Below are positions 47,552 to 59,245 of a DNA stretch of 64,000 nucleotides, piece after piece (the first letter of the stretch is position 1; each line of letters starts with the position of its first letter). A model generated the notes under the pieces. It saw only the letters and a program-made list of their open reading frames with translations. It had not been told where the DNA came from and searched no databases. The DNA lies in NCBI GenBank assembly GCA_027604505.1, contig JADIIX010000025.1, positions 1-64,000 of the forward strand, given 5' to 3'. Position numbers and translations under genes: made by a program. The stretch is from Gonapodya sp. JEL0774. Taxonomy: Eukaryota > Monoblepharomycota > Monoblepharidomycetes > Monoblepharidales > Gonapodyaceae.

Positions 47552-48055
47552 GGAAGTTGGTCGCTGTTGGTTCAATTGGATGTGCGATTCCCCCTTGCCA
47601 GTGGAAGCTTCCTTTCCAAGGATAGGGAAGTACCGGAATATCCAAGTCAGGTTCCTAGATGGTCACATGTGTGGACGTGCCAGAGTAGTCCGTCCGAGCT
47701 ATTCATATGGTATTGACCAAGAAAACAAGTCTGTTTTCTAAGCTCGAGCGTTCTTTCTTTCTAATTGCAGGAATGAGCAGCTCCCGCAGCATCAGTGTTG
47801 TGGAATAAGAATGGCTCTCGGCGCTTCATGAGCACGTACAGAACATCACCATCTAATTACACACGGGAAACATGCATGGATAGTGTACAGTTTTCTCTGA
47901 CTTCGATATCGAGTATTTACATTTTCATTCCCGTGGTGTTTGCATTTACCACACGGAACTTTTATGCGCCCTCACGAAACACCCGATTGCCTTTCTTTCG
48001 CCATCCTCGTACATTATCCCATAAAAACACCACGCCATCGCGAACCAAACTACGA
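47552..48055. other. Divergent promoter region of SDR and AKR genes
   Basis: The leftward SDR gene and rightward aldo-keto reductase gene start from here. The open frames seen carry no motifs. Confidence 0.5.
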
Positions 48056-49371
48056 ATGGCATCCAAAAATATTCGAAACGCTACAGTGAGCTTCGCGACC
48101 GGCAACACGATCCCCGCCCTGGGTTTCGGTGCAGGTGAGCTCGATTACTTTCGAACCTGCCATTTCCGCCAAGACCAACATGTCTGTCCGCGTTTCAGGA
48201 ACTGCCTGGTTTGTTGGTCCCAAGGGAATCACCGATAATCATCCGATAAACCGGAAGCTTGTAGATTCCATCAAAACCGCTCTCAAACTCGGTGGGGTGT
48301 TTGTTTCTGTCCGATCTTAGAGACTTGCATGTCACGATTGGGATTCTCTTCTAGGCTTCACTCACCTTGATAACGCGCTTGTGTATGGGAATGAGATTGA
48401 CAACGGCGTTGCCATCAAGGAGTACCTTGCCGAATCAGGAAAGAAGCGATCGGACATTTTCGTGACCACAAAGGTTTACACCCAAGAAGTGAGATCGTCG
48501 CGGGCAAGCACTAAGGTTTGACAGTATCCGAGACGTGTAATTGATGTCAACCGGCTTCATTCAGGTCGCTGATATACCAGGCTCCCTCAAGCGATCCTTG
48601 GAACGCTTGGGCCTTGAGTATGTAGACCTCTACCTCATTCACGCCCCGTTCTTTGAAACATTGGGACTTGCTGGGAAGGTCACAGCCGCAAGCGCGTGGA
48701 AACAGGTGCGTGGCCGACCTTCGTTCGAGTTCACTCCCAAAGAAATGGTATTCATTTATGATCTTTTTTTGGTCTCATGTAGATGGAGGAAGTCAAGGAC
48801 GCGGGACTCGCAAAGGACATTGGTGTTTCGAACTTCCGTATTGTCGACTTTGAAGAGATCTTTGCTTCCAAGCCCAAACACATTCCCGTCATCAACCAGG
48901 TTCGAATTGTTCGCTTATCTATGGCCTGGTGAACTACTTGCTTGAGAATGTCATTGACTCCTTAAACTCCATCGCGTCGTGATTTTTGTGAACCCATAGA
49001 TCGAATATCACCCTTACCTCCAACAACCCGAACTCCTCGCTTACCACGCAAAGCACGGTATCCGCACCGCGTCTTACGGTCCGCTCATCTCCCTCACCAA
49101 GCACCAGAACGGCCCCGTGGACGCCGTCGTGGAGACCATTGCCAAGGCCCATTCTTCTACGCCAGGTCAGGTCCTCCTCGCCTGGAACCTCGCCAAGGGC
49201 AACGTCGTTCTCACAACGAGCTCCAAAGAGGAGAGATTGGCCGAGTACCTCGACACGGGGAAGGTGGTGTTGTCCGAGGCAGATGTGAAGGCGATCGACG
49301 CCGCTGGCGACAAGGATCCTTTCAGATCTTTTTGGCAGCCCAACTTCCCATCCTTGGCAAAGAAGCTTTAA
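48056..49371 (+). CDS. Aldo-keto reductase
   Basis: NADPH-dependent carbonyl reductase with a TIM-barrel. From ATG 48056: MASKNIRNATVSFATGNTIP, GFGAG; next exon GTAWFVGPKGITDNHPINRK; then FTHLDNALVYGNEIDNG (catalytic Asp and Tyr), DIFVTTKVYTQE (Lys), VADIPGSLKRSLERLGLEYV, DLYLIHAPF (His), KDAGLAKDIGVSNFRIVDFE, IEYHPYLQQPELLAYHAKHG and VVLTTSSKEERLAEYL, the cofactor-binding segment. It ends PNFPSLAKKL at 49371. Seven exons, about 310 residues, a standard size. The tetrad Asp-Tyr-Lys-His is complete. Similar fungal enzymes (yeast YPR1/GCY1/YJR096W kind) reduce aldehydes, ketoesters or sugars. It is divergent from the SDR gene, so the two may be co-regulated. Confidence 0.9.
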
Positions 49372-49588
49372 TTCCAGAAGCCACGCCCAGAGTCGCAAGA
49401 CCGGTTAGCCCATTTAGAACTCGTAGTGTCTGATAAAATGACTAGAATCACGAAGACCATTGTTCGGAATATTACCACAGATTCACTATGTCTCCGCGTG
49501 ATGGCAGCGTTGGCAATTGAGTGCCGATACAATATCATTAAAAAAATGCGCATCATCTATAAAGGCAACATTGCGTAGGATCTACCCT

Positions 49589-51898
49589 TCATGAATCATG
49601 GTCTCCGGCAATAATGCCGTTCGTCGCTCCCCGAATACCGTCCAGCACCGCCTTCAATTGGTCTCCGTCCAGGCTCCCGTTTCTCGCCATTTCCTCACAC
49701 ATTCCCTCTAATGCGCGTATCCTCTCTTCGATCCGTGATATCCTCTCCACTTTACGCCGCTCTTTTTCTCTCTCGGGATTCACTACGCTCTTATCGATTT
49801 GTTCCTTGATATCATCGGGTAGTGGAGATGGTGCAGGGCCAGCATAGCTGATTATACCGGATTGAAATAGGTGCATAAAGAGCTCTTCCAGGGTAATACC
49901 GGGACCAATCGTAACAGCGTATGACTCCTCGAGGACGTCCGAAGGATGTGGGGTCGTCGGGGCGCGCTCAGACTTCTTGGAGGTCTGCGAAATGATTTCA
50001 CGGCATGGAAGAAAATACGAGAGTGGTGAAAACATGTTCGCCACAGATGACAGAAGCATCTGCAAGGAATTCAGACCCACCGAGTTCTTAGCGGCCTTTT
50101 TGCCTTTCGGTTGGGCCTCAAGATCTGTTTCCATAGGAGACTCCTCAGCGATTGCACGGCCCGATCGGGTGGTAGAGGTAGTGGTGGGTTTTGGGATCAC
50201 TACTTCCTCGCGGGCGATCTTCGATTGTTTAATTCAACAGGTTCAGAGAGCGCACTCGCGCAAAACAGCGATCAGGCAACGTTACCTTCTTCGTCTGCTT
50301 CTCATCCGGTTCCAACTCTGTCGCCTTCCGCTTACCAACAACTTTTTCGTCTTTCAAGCCGTTTGCAGCGATCTTGGCATCCGCACTTTCTCTTTGCACT
50401 CTCTTGCCACTACTCGCTCCGCCCAAGTCGATGCCAGTTCCTGCACTCCCTCTTCTTGCATTTCGCTTGTCACTTAACCCCAATCCCAATCCCAATCCAC
50501 TGCCAAGCCCAGGTGCTCCCGTGGGAGGTTCAAGCACCGGTACATACACCCATCCTTTTGATGCAGGCTTGAGTCCCAGCGGTGTGACTGTCGCGGCTGG
50601 TGTCTGTGAGAGTGGAAGCATCGCAGGTGGTAGGGCTTCGCTGGCAGAGCCGCCCGATGGCCGGGAAAGGCGAAGTCGAAAAGAAGTAGAAGAGAGTGCT
50701 GTAGTGGGGTCGGGGGTGGCCCGTTTAGACGATGTGTTGGAGGGAGTGTTGGAGGGAGTGGGCGTGCGAGTTTCGCCAGTGTCGGGCTGTGAATCACTAC
50801 GGTTGGCTCTGCGGGGACGAATGAGGTCAGAACCAGTTGCAGTTGCTGTAGAGGTGGTGGTAGTTTTGGAGACAGAAGATTTGGTCGGTTTGGGGCTGTC
50901 GACAGGTGACGGTTGTGTCACAGATCGTTCTGCCTTCTCACGCTTCTTGGACGGAATACCGGGCTTGGAAATATTGAGTTCGGAGGCTTTACTTTCATGC
51001 GGAGTCGGAGGTTCCTTTTCGCTCTTCTGTTCCTCCTTACTTCCTTCCTCCTTTATGGGTTCCACTTCGTCCTCCTGGCCTTTCTTCTTAGACTCTTTCT
51101 GCACCCTCGTCGAGACAACCGTGCTTAGCGACTTTTCTCTTTCAGTTTTGTTCTCAGCACCTGAACCTTCGACGACTGCTTCGGAATCAGACGCGTTGGG
51201 TGACGACAACTGTGCAAGCTTCCTTTTGGCGGCTATCGCAACAGCGTTCCCTCGACCAGGACGATGCTCACTGTGAGGCAAATGTGTTAAGATTTGATCA
51301 CGACGCCATTTTACGCCACACGAGTTACAGAGAAGGTCTGGTGCGCGAAGAATAACGACATATCAGAGGGAGAGTCCAACGAGAAACCCAGAGATCTCAT
51401 TGTGAGGTACACACCGTACTCGGCAGGCCCATGCCGCCACTTTCAATAAGAAAGAAGATGTTGATAGCAGGATTTAGTGGTAGGGAAAACGGAATAGAAT
51501 TGCGAAATGGATGATACCCGCTCATAGGATACAGCAGAACTCGAAACGAAGGCACAGGAGCTCGCATCTGTCTCACGTACCATCGGGGTTGTGCCCGTTC
51601 CGCAAAAGCTACAAGACCTTGAGCCATTCGATTCTTTCGGTGGGGGTGCTTGCTCGTTCCCCACCAATCCGGTCTTCTTCGCTGGTGATTTCTCCTGAGG
51701 TTTGGGCTTATCCGATCCCTGAGTGCTGTTCGTGCAAGCATCAGGTACCTGGAGTGCCGAACTGGCTTTCGAATCCTCCGCAGAGACTACCGGGAGTGGT
51801 TTGGAAGGAGAAGCGCTTGGAACATTCGACTCCCGACTCTCAACCTCTCCTTCGACTTCCAATTTGATCGATACGTCTTGGGAAGTTCCGTTGGACAT
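49589..51898 (-). CDS. GATA-type zinc-finger protein
   Basis: A probable transcriptional regulator or corepressor subunit. From ATG 51898 (MSNGTSQDVSIKLEVE) the N-terminus is acidic and Ser-rich, followed by one C4 finger spread over three exons: SCSFCGTGTTPM, WRHGPAEYG, DLLCNSCGVKWRRDQIL (Cys-x2-Cys, then about 17 residues, Cys-x2-Cys). A long Ser/Thr/Pro/Glu/Lys-rich central region follows (50270-51281) with GLGSGLGLGLGL from a 6-nt repeat. The last exon (to 49589) has a globular part and a coiled coil, EKERRKVERISRIEERIRAL. The frame upstream of the ATG stays open to 52405 without another Met, so an additional 5' exon may exist. GATA, nitrogen/iron or chromatin role cannot be told apart. 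Confidence 0.78.
50478..50498. repeat. (CCCAAT)n hexanucleotide repeat in coding sequence
   Basis: Three and a half copies of CCCAAT on the plus strand, translating on the minus strand to Gly-Leu repeats in the GATA-type protein. Likely to vary in length between strains. Confidence 0.7.
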
Positions 51899-52718
51899 TT
51901 CCGACTGCGCTAGAACGTCTAGATCTCCCTTACTGATGGCGTCCACTTGTGAAGACGATAGATCAGCACCACACTGACAAGGGAACCAGAAGGCGAGACT
52001 CCTGGAGTAAGGTTCGTGAAATTTCGCAGAGAAAATATCTCCACCCCCGAGAGCACGGACGGGTGGAAGTGGGGAACGTTGGTTGGTTGTGTTGAACTGA
52101 GCCCTATTGATAGTAACTGCACTGCGCCTGGCCCTGTTGGGTACCTGTTTGGACCACTCTCCTTCTCTTCGCAGATCTAGCCAGAAGTCAAATACTGACG
52201 TCTTGTTCTGCAGCTCGTTGATAATCAGGTGATGCAAGACAGTCGTGATTGGTGCCAGGCAACATATAACAGCCGGATCAACGTCGCGGGAAGATGTGTG
52301 GAAGATGCATTTTTGCGACAATGAGTCAAGAATATTTATTAAGGCACTTTTCCACACTATTTTTCTAATCAGACTGTGACGAATTTGCTTCAATCGTGTG
52401 GTTCACGGTTTGGGTGGGCAACCATTCCGGACTCAGTGCGTGGAGCTCTCCGATTGTCATTCATTTTCCACCGACAAACATGGTGGCAGGTTGTTTTTGC
52501 AACGTGCGTGCAGCTAGTAGTACTCAAACCATGCATTAGTGGATCTAACCAAGTGCATTGTGTACCTCTACTTTTAATACACAATACACAGGGCACATTA
52601 TCCGTCATTGGCAGTATGTACAAGTCCGACATCAATCAAAATATTCGGGGCGTGAAAGGCAACCGTTCCCTATGCAGCCTCAAAAAAAGCAGCATCACGT
52701 AGTGACGCCCAGCGATCA
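51899..52718. other. Region upstream of GATA-type gene and 3' of MscL gene
   Basis: On the minus strand, 51899-52405 is open in the frame of the GATA-type protein (about 165 codons, no ATG), suggesting an unrecognised upstream exon or a long 5' leader. The remainder is the 3' flank of the MscL gene. Confidence 0.45.
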
Positions 52719-54766
52719 CTAATACCCTCCGTAGTCCTCGCGAATGGGTTCGACAGAGCTGTTGCACTGGGCGCATTTGGAAGCCTGGAATCGGGGAGAG
52801 TTTCAAGTGTGGTTCGATCGTGGTGTCAGCGATTGGGATTTGAGGGACCATATTCACATTCGCGATCGGATATCAAATTCAAACTATAATTTGCGACGAT
52901 GCGGCGTTTTGGGAGAACTCACCCTTTTCGGTATTTTCGAGATGCACTGCAGTTGCAGATTCATATCGCCCAAAGCGACCGAGCCGTGTGTCCAAAGGAG
53001 GCAAAGTGAGAAATATTTTCGAACCAGTAGAGCATGCGTTGGAAGTTTCGAAATTTTAGGGTGACAATTAAATTACGAAAATCGGTTCTCGACAGACTCA
53101 CGTAGGGACACTCCCTCGTCTCTGGCTCCATGTATCGTCGAAAGAATCCTTGACCCACTGCCGGTACAAAATAGGAGGTTTGCGTGACGGTGTCGCACGT
53201 CGATATTCAGGGGCCGGGTAGGGAAATCCCACGTTCGTTCATGATGGCGATGGGCGTAACATTCCCACTTCTCCCAAACGCACCTCGCAAAATATAATAT
53301 GCAGCGATCCCCGTGATCCAAAAGTTGATGAGTGTGCTTTGAAAACGACCCTAGACGAGTGCAATTGCATGGTCAGAAAATGGCGTTCATGGACTCACGG
53401 GGGAGGTTTTGAAACCGTAATCGACAGCAGGTACGCAGCAAGGCGGCGTGCGAAGTATCAGCCGATCCACGTGCTTGTTCCTTATAAAACGAGCAAATTC
53501 AACATATTTCCGGAGTGTCGGACGGGGCAGAACTATTCCAGAGTCTGACTCATCCAAGAGACAGAACGACAAGCTCCCCAAACCATTCACTGTGGGGAAT
53601 GCCTCGAATTTTCCAGGTTCCTCTCTTCCCAGTAGTTTCAAGTCCTGGCTTGCACTCACGTAGTTCAAGGTGATGGCGCCATCCGCCATGGCTTGTTCTA
53701 CGGTCTGGTATCGAAGGGTTTTAGAACGGCCGCGGCTGAGAACGAAAAACTGATTTTGGAAGCGATTGCCTTTTTAGAAAGGGGGGATGAGACGGGATGA
53801 GATAGAAATTGAAGGTGTCATTGCGGGAATTAAACGCAAAGAGTAAATGAAAACATAAGAATGTGCAGCTAGGCTGGCCTCTAATATCCCAAACCGGCTA
53901 CGCCATCACTCAAGTGCATTGTTTATTGAAGTATTCCTTCCTTGTGTCTCTCTGAGAGACTTTGACACTCACCGATGAACCATGCCATTGGCGGTACGAT
54001 AATATCTGCGACGAAAGATTTAACGACCTATCAAGAATTCGAGTGCGAGAAGGGACAGGTTTCGTGAGGATAGATAGAATCAGTCCCTTGGTCTCAGAGA
54101 CACCTCTGTTCTATCAAGGTGCCCATCCAATGACCAAAAATGACTCCGAGTTCGCCCACCATAACTGTTTTTAAGTTTCCTTAGTATCATTTGAAGTCCA
54201 AACAGCCCACATTGCCGAGGAAATTCGGCACTTTGACTGCATCATATGCTCACCTCTTTGAGAGTATCCCCAATGACATTTCCAATGGCGACTTCAATAA
54301 CCCTCGCAGAATTGACAAACTCCTTGAAACTTTGCCACTGATTCCACATGCGCTCTGTGGACTGGAGGTACCCGACAGTGATTCTTTCCACATCCAGAGA
54401 GGGCATAGTCGGAACGCGGCCGAGTGTACCGCTGCGAGCAAAGGGGAGAGTAGGCGTTGTTGAAGGCGGAGATTCGTGCCGGGGATCTGATTGAGCTAAC
54501 GACATGGAATGTGAACGAACGTGAGTGGCCTGTGGAGATTGAGTGATGGGTTTTTGTTCCTGCTGACTACCAGTCCCAGACTTTGAGATCATTGAACGCG
54601 AGATAGAAGTAGTTCGTCGCAGAGAGGAAGAATTTATAAGACTTGGAGACGTCGGACTTGAAACTGAACTAAATGATTCGTTCAATGGACCCGCGGAAGG
54701 GACACTCTGGTCCATGTATGTAGGAGCTGGGATCGCAGAAACCCGGATGGGCTGCTGAGTGTCCAT
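52719..54766 (-). CDS. mscL-like: MscL-family mechanosensitive channel with C-terminal zinc ribbon
   Basis: Large-conductance mechanosensitive channels open under membrane tension and release osmolytes. Seven exons join in phase (54254-54766, 53973-54027, 53660-53769, 53284-53350, 53102-53157, 52923-52946, 52719-52784) into 296 residues. ATG 54766 is chosen over an in-frame GTG at 54775. After about 145 disordered Ser/Thr-rich residues comes helix 1, WQSFKEFVNSARVIEVAIGN, then DTLKEVVKSFVADIIVPPM, the periplasmic-loop equivalent ending FFVLSRG, VEQAMADGAITLNY, helix 2 GRFQSTLINFWITGIAAYYI and the positive RYMEPETRE stretch. The tail is a four-Cys ribbon, CPYC-x11-CAQC, and ends REDYGGY. The MscL core is about 125 residues, as in bacteria. 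The normal C-terminal helical bundle is replaced by the ribbon. Location (plasma membrane, vacuole or mitochondrion) is open. Confidence 0.9.
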
Positions 54767-55558
54767 TTTCGGCACTAGCGTGCACGAAGTTCTGAATCAG
54801 AACCTTCAGAATGCTGGGTTGAACGTTGAACGCTGAGGTGTTCGATCACGAACTAATAATGCGCAAGAACTTGTCGAAACAACCAACATTTCTGTCTGAT
54901 ATGCCAGAAATGTCAAATGACAACTTGCATATTTTCCAAAGCAGTTACTGAGCTCTTGTCACTCGTAGATATTGAAGAGGAGTTTTGACTAATTTCGCCA
55001 TCCCGTAGCAGGCACGGTGCCAAACAGTATAGATTGCTTTCATATCATGTACGATAGTGGTTTCGCGAAACTTGAATTCCAACCGGGACAAACGTGCTCT
55101 GTGTCAAACACACAGTGCACGGTGCTCCGGGTTTGTGTGGACAGATGTAAACCACACGGAATTAGTTGAGTCATTAGCTAACTGGAACCGGGTGAAGTAC
55201 TACACGCCCTCGACCTACCACATGGTCATTATCTGCTCAATTTATATACCCTTCCCGCCGGACAGCGCTGAGTCTCCATCTTCCTGTCTTTCCTTACCAA
55301 CACAGTTCTGATCACTACCAAATCTCCCCACCGTGCACGTTTGTTACCGGAGGTATTATCTATCGTGATGGCTGCCGGCGACAAAAGACCTAATCATGTG
55401 CCATCGTGTTTATATATGTACTTGTTATTTTCTCGTTCCAGGGACATATCGTTAAGCCCAAATACTATTCTGGAGAGCTGAAATGGTTATTGACTCATCA
55501 AGCATAGTGGACGCCAATATTTCATTGTTCACCCGTACTACATATATTCTCTTCAACA
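54767..55558. other. Divergent promoter region of MscL and LysM genes
   Basis: The leftward MscL gene and rightward LysM gene both start here. No further coding motif. Several short ORFs are without support. Confidence 0.5.
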
Positions 55559-57032
55559 ATGACGTACAACGGCACACCGAAGAAGTTCCATCCCAATGTG
55601 AGGGTTCCCGAACCACTGCCATTTATTTCCATCATAGCACAGAGCTGACCTCACCTCCTTCTGTTAGGAATTGCCAAGTTGCGGCAAAACCATAAAGTAC
55701 ACAAGCAAACTGCAGGAGGCTCAGCCCAGACCCTTGACGCCAATAAAAGCCCGACAGGAAGCCGACAGAAACATCGCAAACACCAAAACACTAACTCAGA
55801 ATCTTCAATGGCAGGTAAGCGAATCTATCGCTCTTCGTCGACATTGTTGGTCGCCTTGTTCGATTCGTTCTCCCGACGATGCCTACCGGGTCGTTGAGGT
55901 TTCTGTCTGGTCATTCATCATTCTCATTGTGGCTTTTTTCGTGCCGTCATCCAGACTTCAACCCCGACGCTGACACGAACCAGCAGGATAGGGACTTGTC
56001 CAAGGCCTCCAAAGTTGTGAGTCTCGATGTGTTTGATTGTACTTCCCTGACTGGATGGGGACAAACATGGCTAGCACATCCCCTTCCCCGGACAAGAAAA
56101 TGGCAGTCGGATGAAATGACAACTACAGCCGTGTGCTTTGTCACATATGGAATGCCACAGTCGCTGTGTTTGGGTTCTGTTGGTTGGAGTGACCTGTTAG
56201 GATCTGAGTGACACACTACAAATAGTGCCCAAACAACGCAACATCATGGATTACCTCTGGATTCTTTCGCATTGAATCAGACTCTTAGCTCAATCTATTG
56301 GGACCGTCATTATCATCGATTCTGACATCGTTTTACTTCTCGCAGGGACTCGGCATTGCCGCTGCCCTCGGCGTCGGAGCCGCAGCCACCGTGAGTCTCC
56401 GAAATTCCCATTTTACTTTTTCTCTCGTTGCTAAAAATTGTATGCCCGTCTTTTCTTCCGCTCCACCACCACTATCTCAGGGTATCGGGTTGGCCATCAA
56501 ACACAATGTCGACAAGAAGCATGAAGAGGAGGCCGCACACGCTGCCGAAGCTTCCGCTCAGGCCGCTCAATCCGCCCAGGCAGCCTTCCAGGCAGCTGCA
56601 GCCACCGTAGCCGTTCCTTCCCCGGCCGCAGCGGCGCCAACCCCGACCCCAAACTACGCCCAGGCCGTGAGTGGAAACAGTTTTTTTTCCTCTGACACCT
56701 TGTGATTTAGCTATTCCTCACATTGTTGGTTGGAATTTCTCTTCAGTCCCTTGGTGCCGCTCTTGCTGCTGCCCCCGCCCCAACGCCCTCCGCCCCCGCT
56801 TCTAACGCCCAGTACCACACCATCGCTCCTGGTGACACCTTCTGGCAACTGTCGCAGAGCTACGGCACCACCGTCGAGGCCATTCAGGGTTTGAACCCTG
56901 GTGTGGACTAGTGAGTATTCAGCTGCAGCGTTTCATCGGTGCACCAATATCCGCATTTCGTCAACAACACTAAAAATATCCTCTTCTATCAGCATGAACC
57001 TCCAGATCGGCTCTCAGGTCAGGATCCGCTAA
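55559..57032 (+). CDS. LysM-domain protein without signal peptide
   Basis: LysM modules bind N-acetylglucosamine polymers such as chitin or peptidoglycan. From ATG 55559 (MTYNGTPKKFHPN), six short exons are joined by introns with GTGAGG, GTAAGC and GTGAGT donors. The second may start ELPSCGKTIKYTSKLQ, though an alternative frame exists. Then QDRDLSKASKV, the hydrophobic GLGIAAALGVGAAAT with GIGLAIKHNVDKKHEEEAAH, an Ala-rich segment with Pro/Ala linkers, and a single LysM: YHTIAPGDTFWQLSQSYGTT, GLNPGVDY, MNLQIGSQVRI, ending at 57030-57032. There is no N-terminal signal peptide; the Gly/Ala-rich hydrophobic stretch in the middle might insert in a membrane. The Ala-rich part looks like a helix or repeat. 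The LysM is certain; where it meets its ligand is not. Confidence 0.8.
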
Positions 57033-57581
57033 GTGCCTCGATGTCCAAATGCTTATCGACTGTGATATTGTGAAAATTTGGCGACAACGCTGCCTGGCCC
57101 GTTGCTTTGATCAGTAGCTGAAAATGTAATAAGACCCTTCCATTATCAAAACATAATTGTGTGAAATTTGACAAACTGGCAATTCGCTTTATTAGAGGAG
57201 GTTTCGGTGGTAAGAGGTTCGTCTCCAGCCAACTAGCATTGAGTGCAGGAGAGTGCGTACCGTAACTCCCTTCAATATTCTCGTGTAGTTTTGGCCACTC
57301 ACACAGGGCGTGGCATTCGACTCTTGAGCAAACTAACTTAGGGTTTGCGGGCGTCGCTGAATATCCGGCTCGTGCATAAACTCGGCAAAACAGTTCATGG
57401 TCCTCTCTGCCCACATGTAATATCAAGAATAAATCGGTCAAGGATTGTTTCTCGTGCCCGATGCTTTGGCATGATCCGTTGATATGATCCATGTACATGG
57501 AATCGATCCCATGACGGAAACTATGGTCAGGCAGGTCGGACAACAAACCAGAATGTAAATTCTTCCACCTCGATTTTGCCT
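57033..57581. other. Intergenic stretch between LysM and TLC genes
   Basis: 3' flank of the LysM gene and promoter of the TLC gene. A minus-strand frame (57019-57546) is longer than expected but carries no motif I know. Confidence 0.45.
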
Positions 57582-59245
57582 ATGTCGATTCCGTTTCCAG
57601 CGATGCGCCGTCTTCGCAAAGACCATCCGACGTCTCTTCCCACTTTCCCAAAGTATCCGTTGCCCAATTACGCCCATGCGTTCCAATTCCAGGCGGGATC
57701 CGATTCCGCAACTTCCGCAACTTCAACGCTCTGCGCTGCCGATCGCGCATTTGAATCATTCGCGCCGTCGCAATATGCGTCTGATGAATCTGCATCTCTT
57801 CAATGCACGTCCCAGCGACACTCGCAGTCGGGGTCTATCGCACTCCCCAGCCAAATCAACACTTACTCGGTGACTGAAGTGGTAACCCATCCAGCGTTTT
57901 TAAAGCCTGCTGCACTATTTGTCGTGATGCAGGCTGTGTTGTTTTTGGTGGTCCGTAAAGCGTGGATTTGGAAACGGAGGAGATCCTCTTCCGCGTCGAA
58001 AGCAGGCCAATCTCCTTCACCCGCTCGCGTCGATCCCTTACTGGACCCGTCTTTCGAGCGCAAGACGTCGTGGATACTCACCACACTTTCGAGTGCAGTC
58101 ATGACTATGGCGGGACTCCTTGGGTTCTTTGGATGGGCGCTACATGGCTGGGACATGGCCAGGTGAGTCAAAGACATCCTGAATCTCGCTGCCATACTGG
58201 GAATAGGCTTTGCAATTGAGTTGGTGGAAAATAGTACACTGGAGTACTGCACGGTTTTGGACCAGAAAAGGCTGGTAAAAACGCAAGACTATTACGCGCA
58301 CTCACTCGTTGGCATTTTTGTAATAATTCCAGCTCATGCAGTTTCATATACTTATCACATTTGCTTTCCTCGCCCGTTCAGATGGCCGCTCATTGGTACT
58401 ACCAGGATTTCTCTCTGGATTGCCATTTACTTCTTGACTTACATGTGGTGCGACATTGCGATTGGGCTGGTGTATTACCGGAGTCAGGTACGCGATCCAG
58501 TATTTGTCTGCTCCACAAGCAGGGCGCTTAACTTCGACATATCGCCGTCAATCTCTCACCTCATGCACTCAGATCACCTTCCTGGCAGGATACGTCCACC
58601 ACACCCTCTTCACCCTGATATTCCTCTTCGCCATCTACCACGGCCTTGTTGCTTGCATACTCCCGTTCTGCCTCCTCGAGCTCCCGACGCTCGTCATGGC
58701 GCTGGGCCAGCTCGACAAGCGGTACAGGAGGGACTTGGTCTTTGGAGGAACGTACTTTGGAACAAGGGTCGCAATGCACGCCGCGTTGTGTGCTAGCATT
58801 GCTGGGGAACTGGAAGTGGGCATCATGGGTGAGTCAAGGAAAGAACTTTCGCATAGGTGGAATAGATGAGGAGCATGAGCAATCTGCGGCGGGGATCGGG
58901 CTTCTTTTCCATCATAATGTGATACAAGATACTCACCTGCATCTCCCTTGACATCCTCATTCCGTCCTCCATCCATGTACCTCCCACTCACCGTGCCTTC
59001 CTCTGAAAATGCCAGTCTGGCCGCTTCCCTCCATTGTTCTTCCCCTCCACATCTACTGGTTCCACAAGTGGGTCAAACAGCAGCAACGCCTCCGCACCAA
59101 GCGGCGTGTCGAGGAGAAGGAGAAGGACGTGCAAAAAAATTCAGACGCGATTTCCAAACGCGTGGCAGGGGAGGTGGATGGTGGAAGCAACGGGACCGTT
59201 CCGAATGGCAAGACGACCTTTGGTGGGGACAAAAAAGACGAATGA
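57582..59245 (+). CDS. TLC-domain membrane protein (TMEM56/TLCD-like)
   Basis: TRAM-LAG1-CLN8 (TLC) proteins are multi-helix membrane proteins linked to ceramide synthesis or lipid handling. From ATG 57582 (MSIPFPAMRRLRKD), the first exon includes a hydrophobic helix (FVVMQAVLFLVVRKAWIW) and a later one, SAVMTMAGLLGFFGWAL. The next exon reads GFAIELVENSTLEY, TQDYYAHSLVGIFV, RISLWIAIYFLTYMWCDIAI; the next ITFLAGYVHHTLFTLIFLFA, with the paired-His motif of the TLC domain, ELPTLVMALGQLDKRY and FGGTYFGTRVAMH. The last exon (VWPLPSIVLPLHIYWFHKWV) ends in a charged tail to 59245. Six or seven helices are expected. The Ser-rich, His-containing first exon is longer than in relatives. Lacks the Lag1 motif of ceramide synthases, so it is more likely a TMEM56-type protein. 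Confidence 0.84.

Noticed and set aside
50374-51276. Plus-strand frame of 300 codons
   Set aside because: Antisense of the low-complexity central part of the GATA-type gene; Ser/Leu-rich, no motif.
57019-57546. 175-codon minus-strand frame after the LysM gene
   Set aside because: No domain recognisable, and it overlaps the 3' flank of one gene and the promoter of another.
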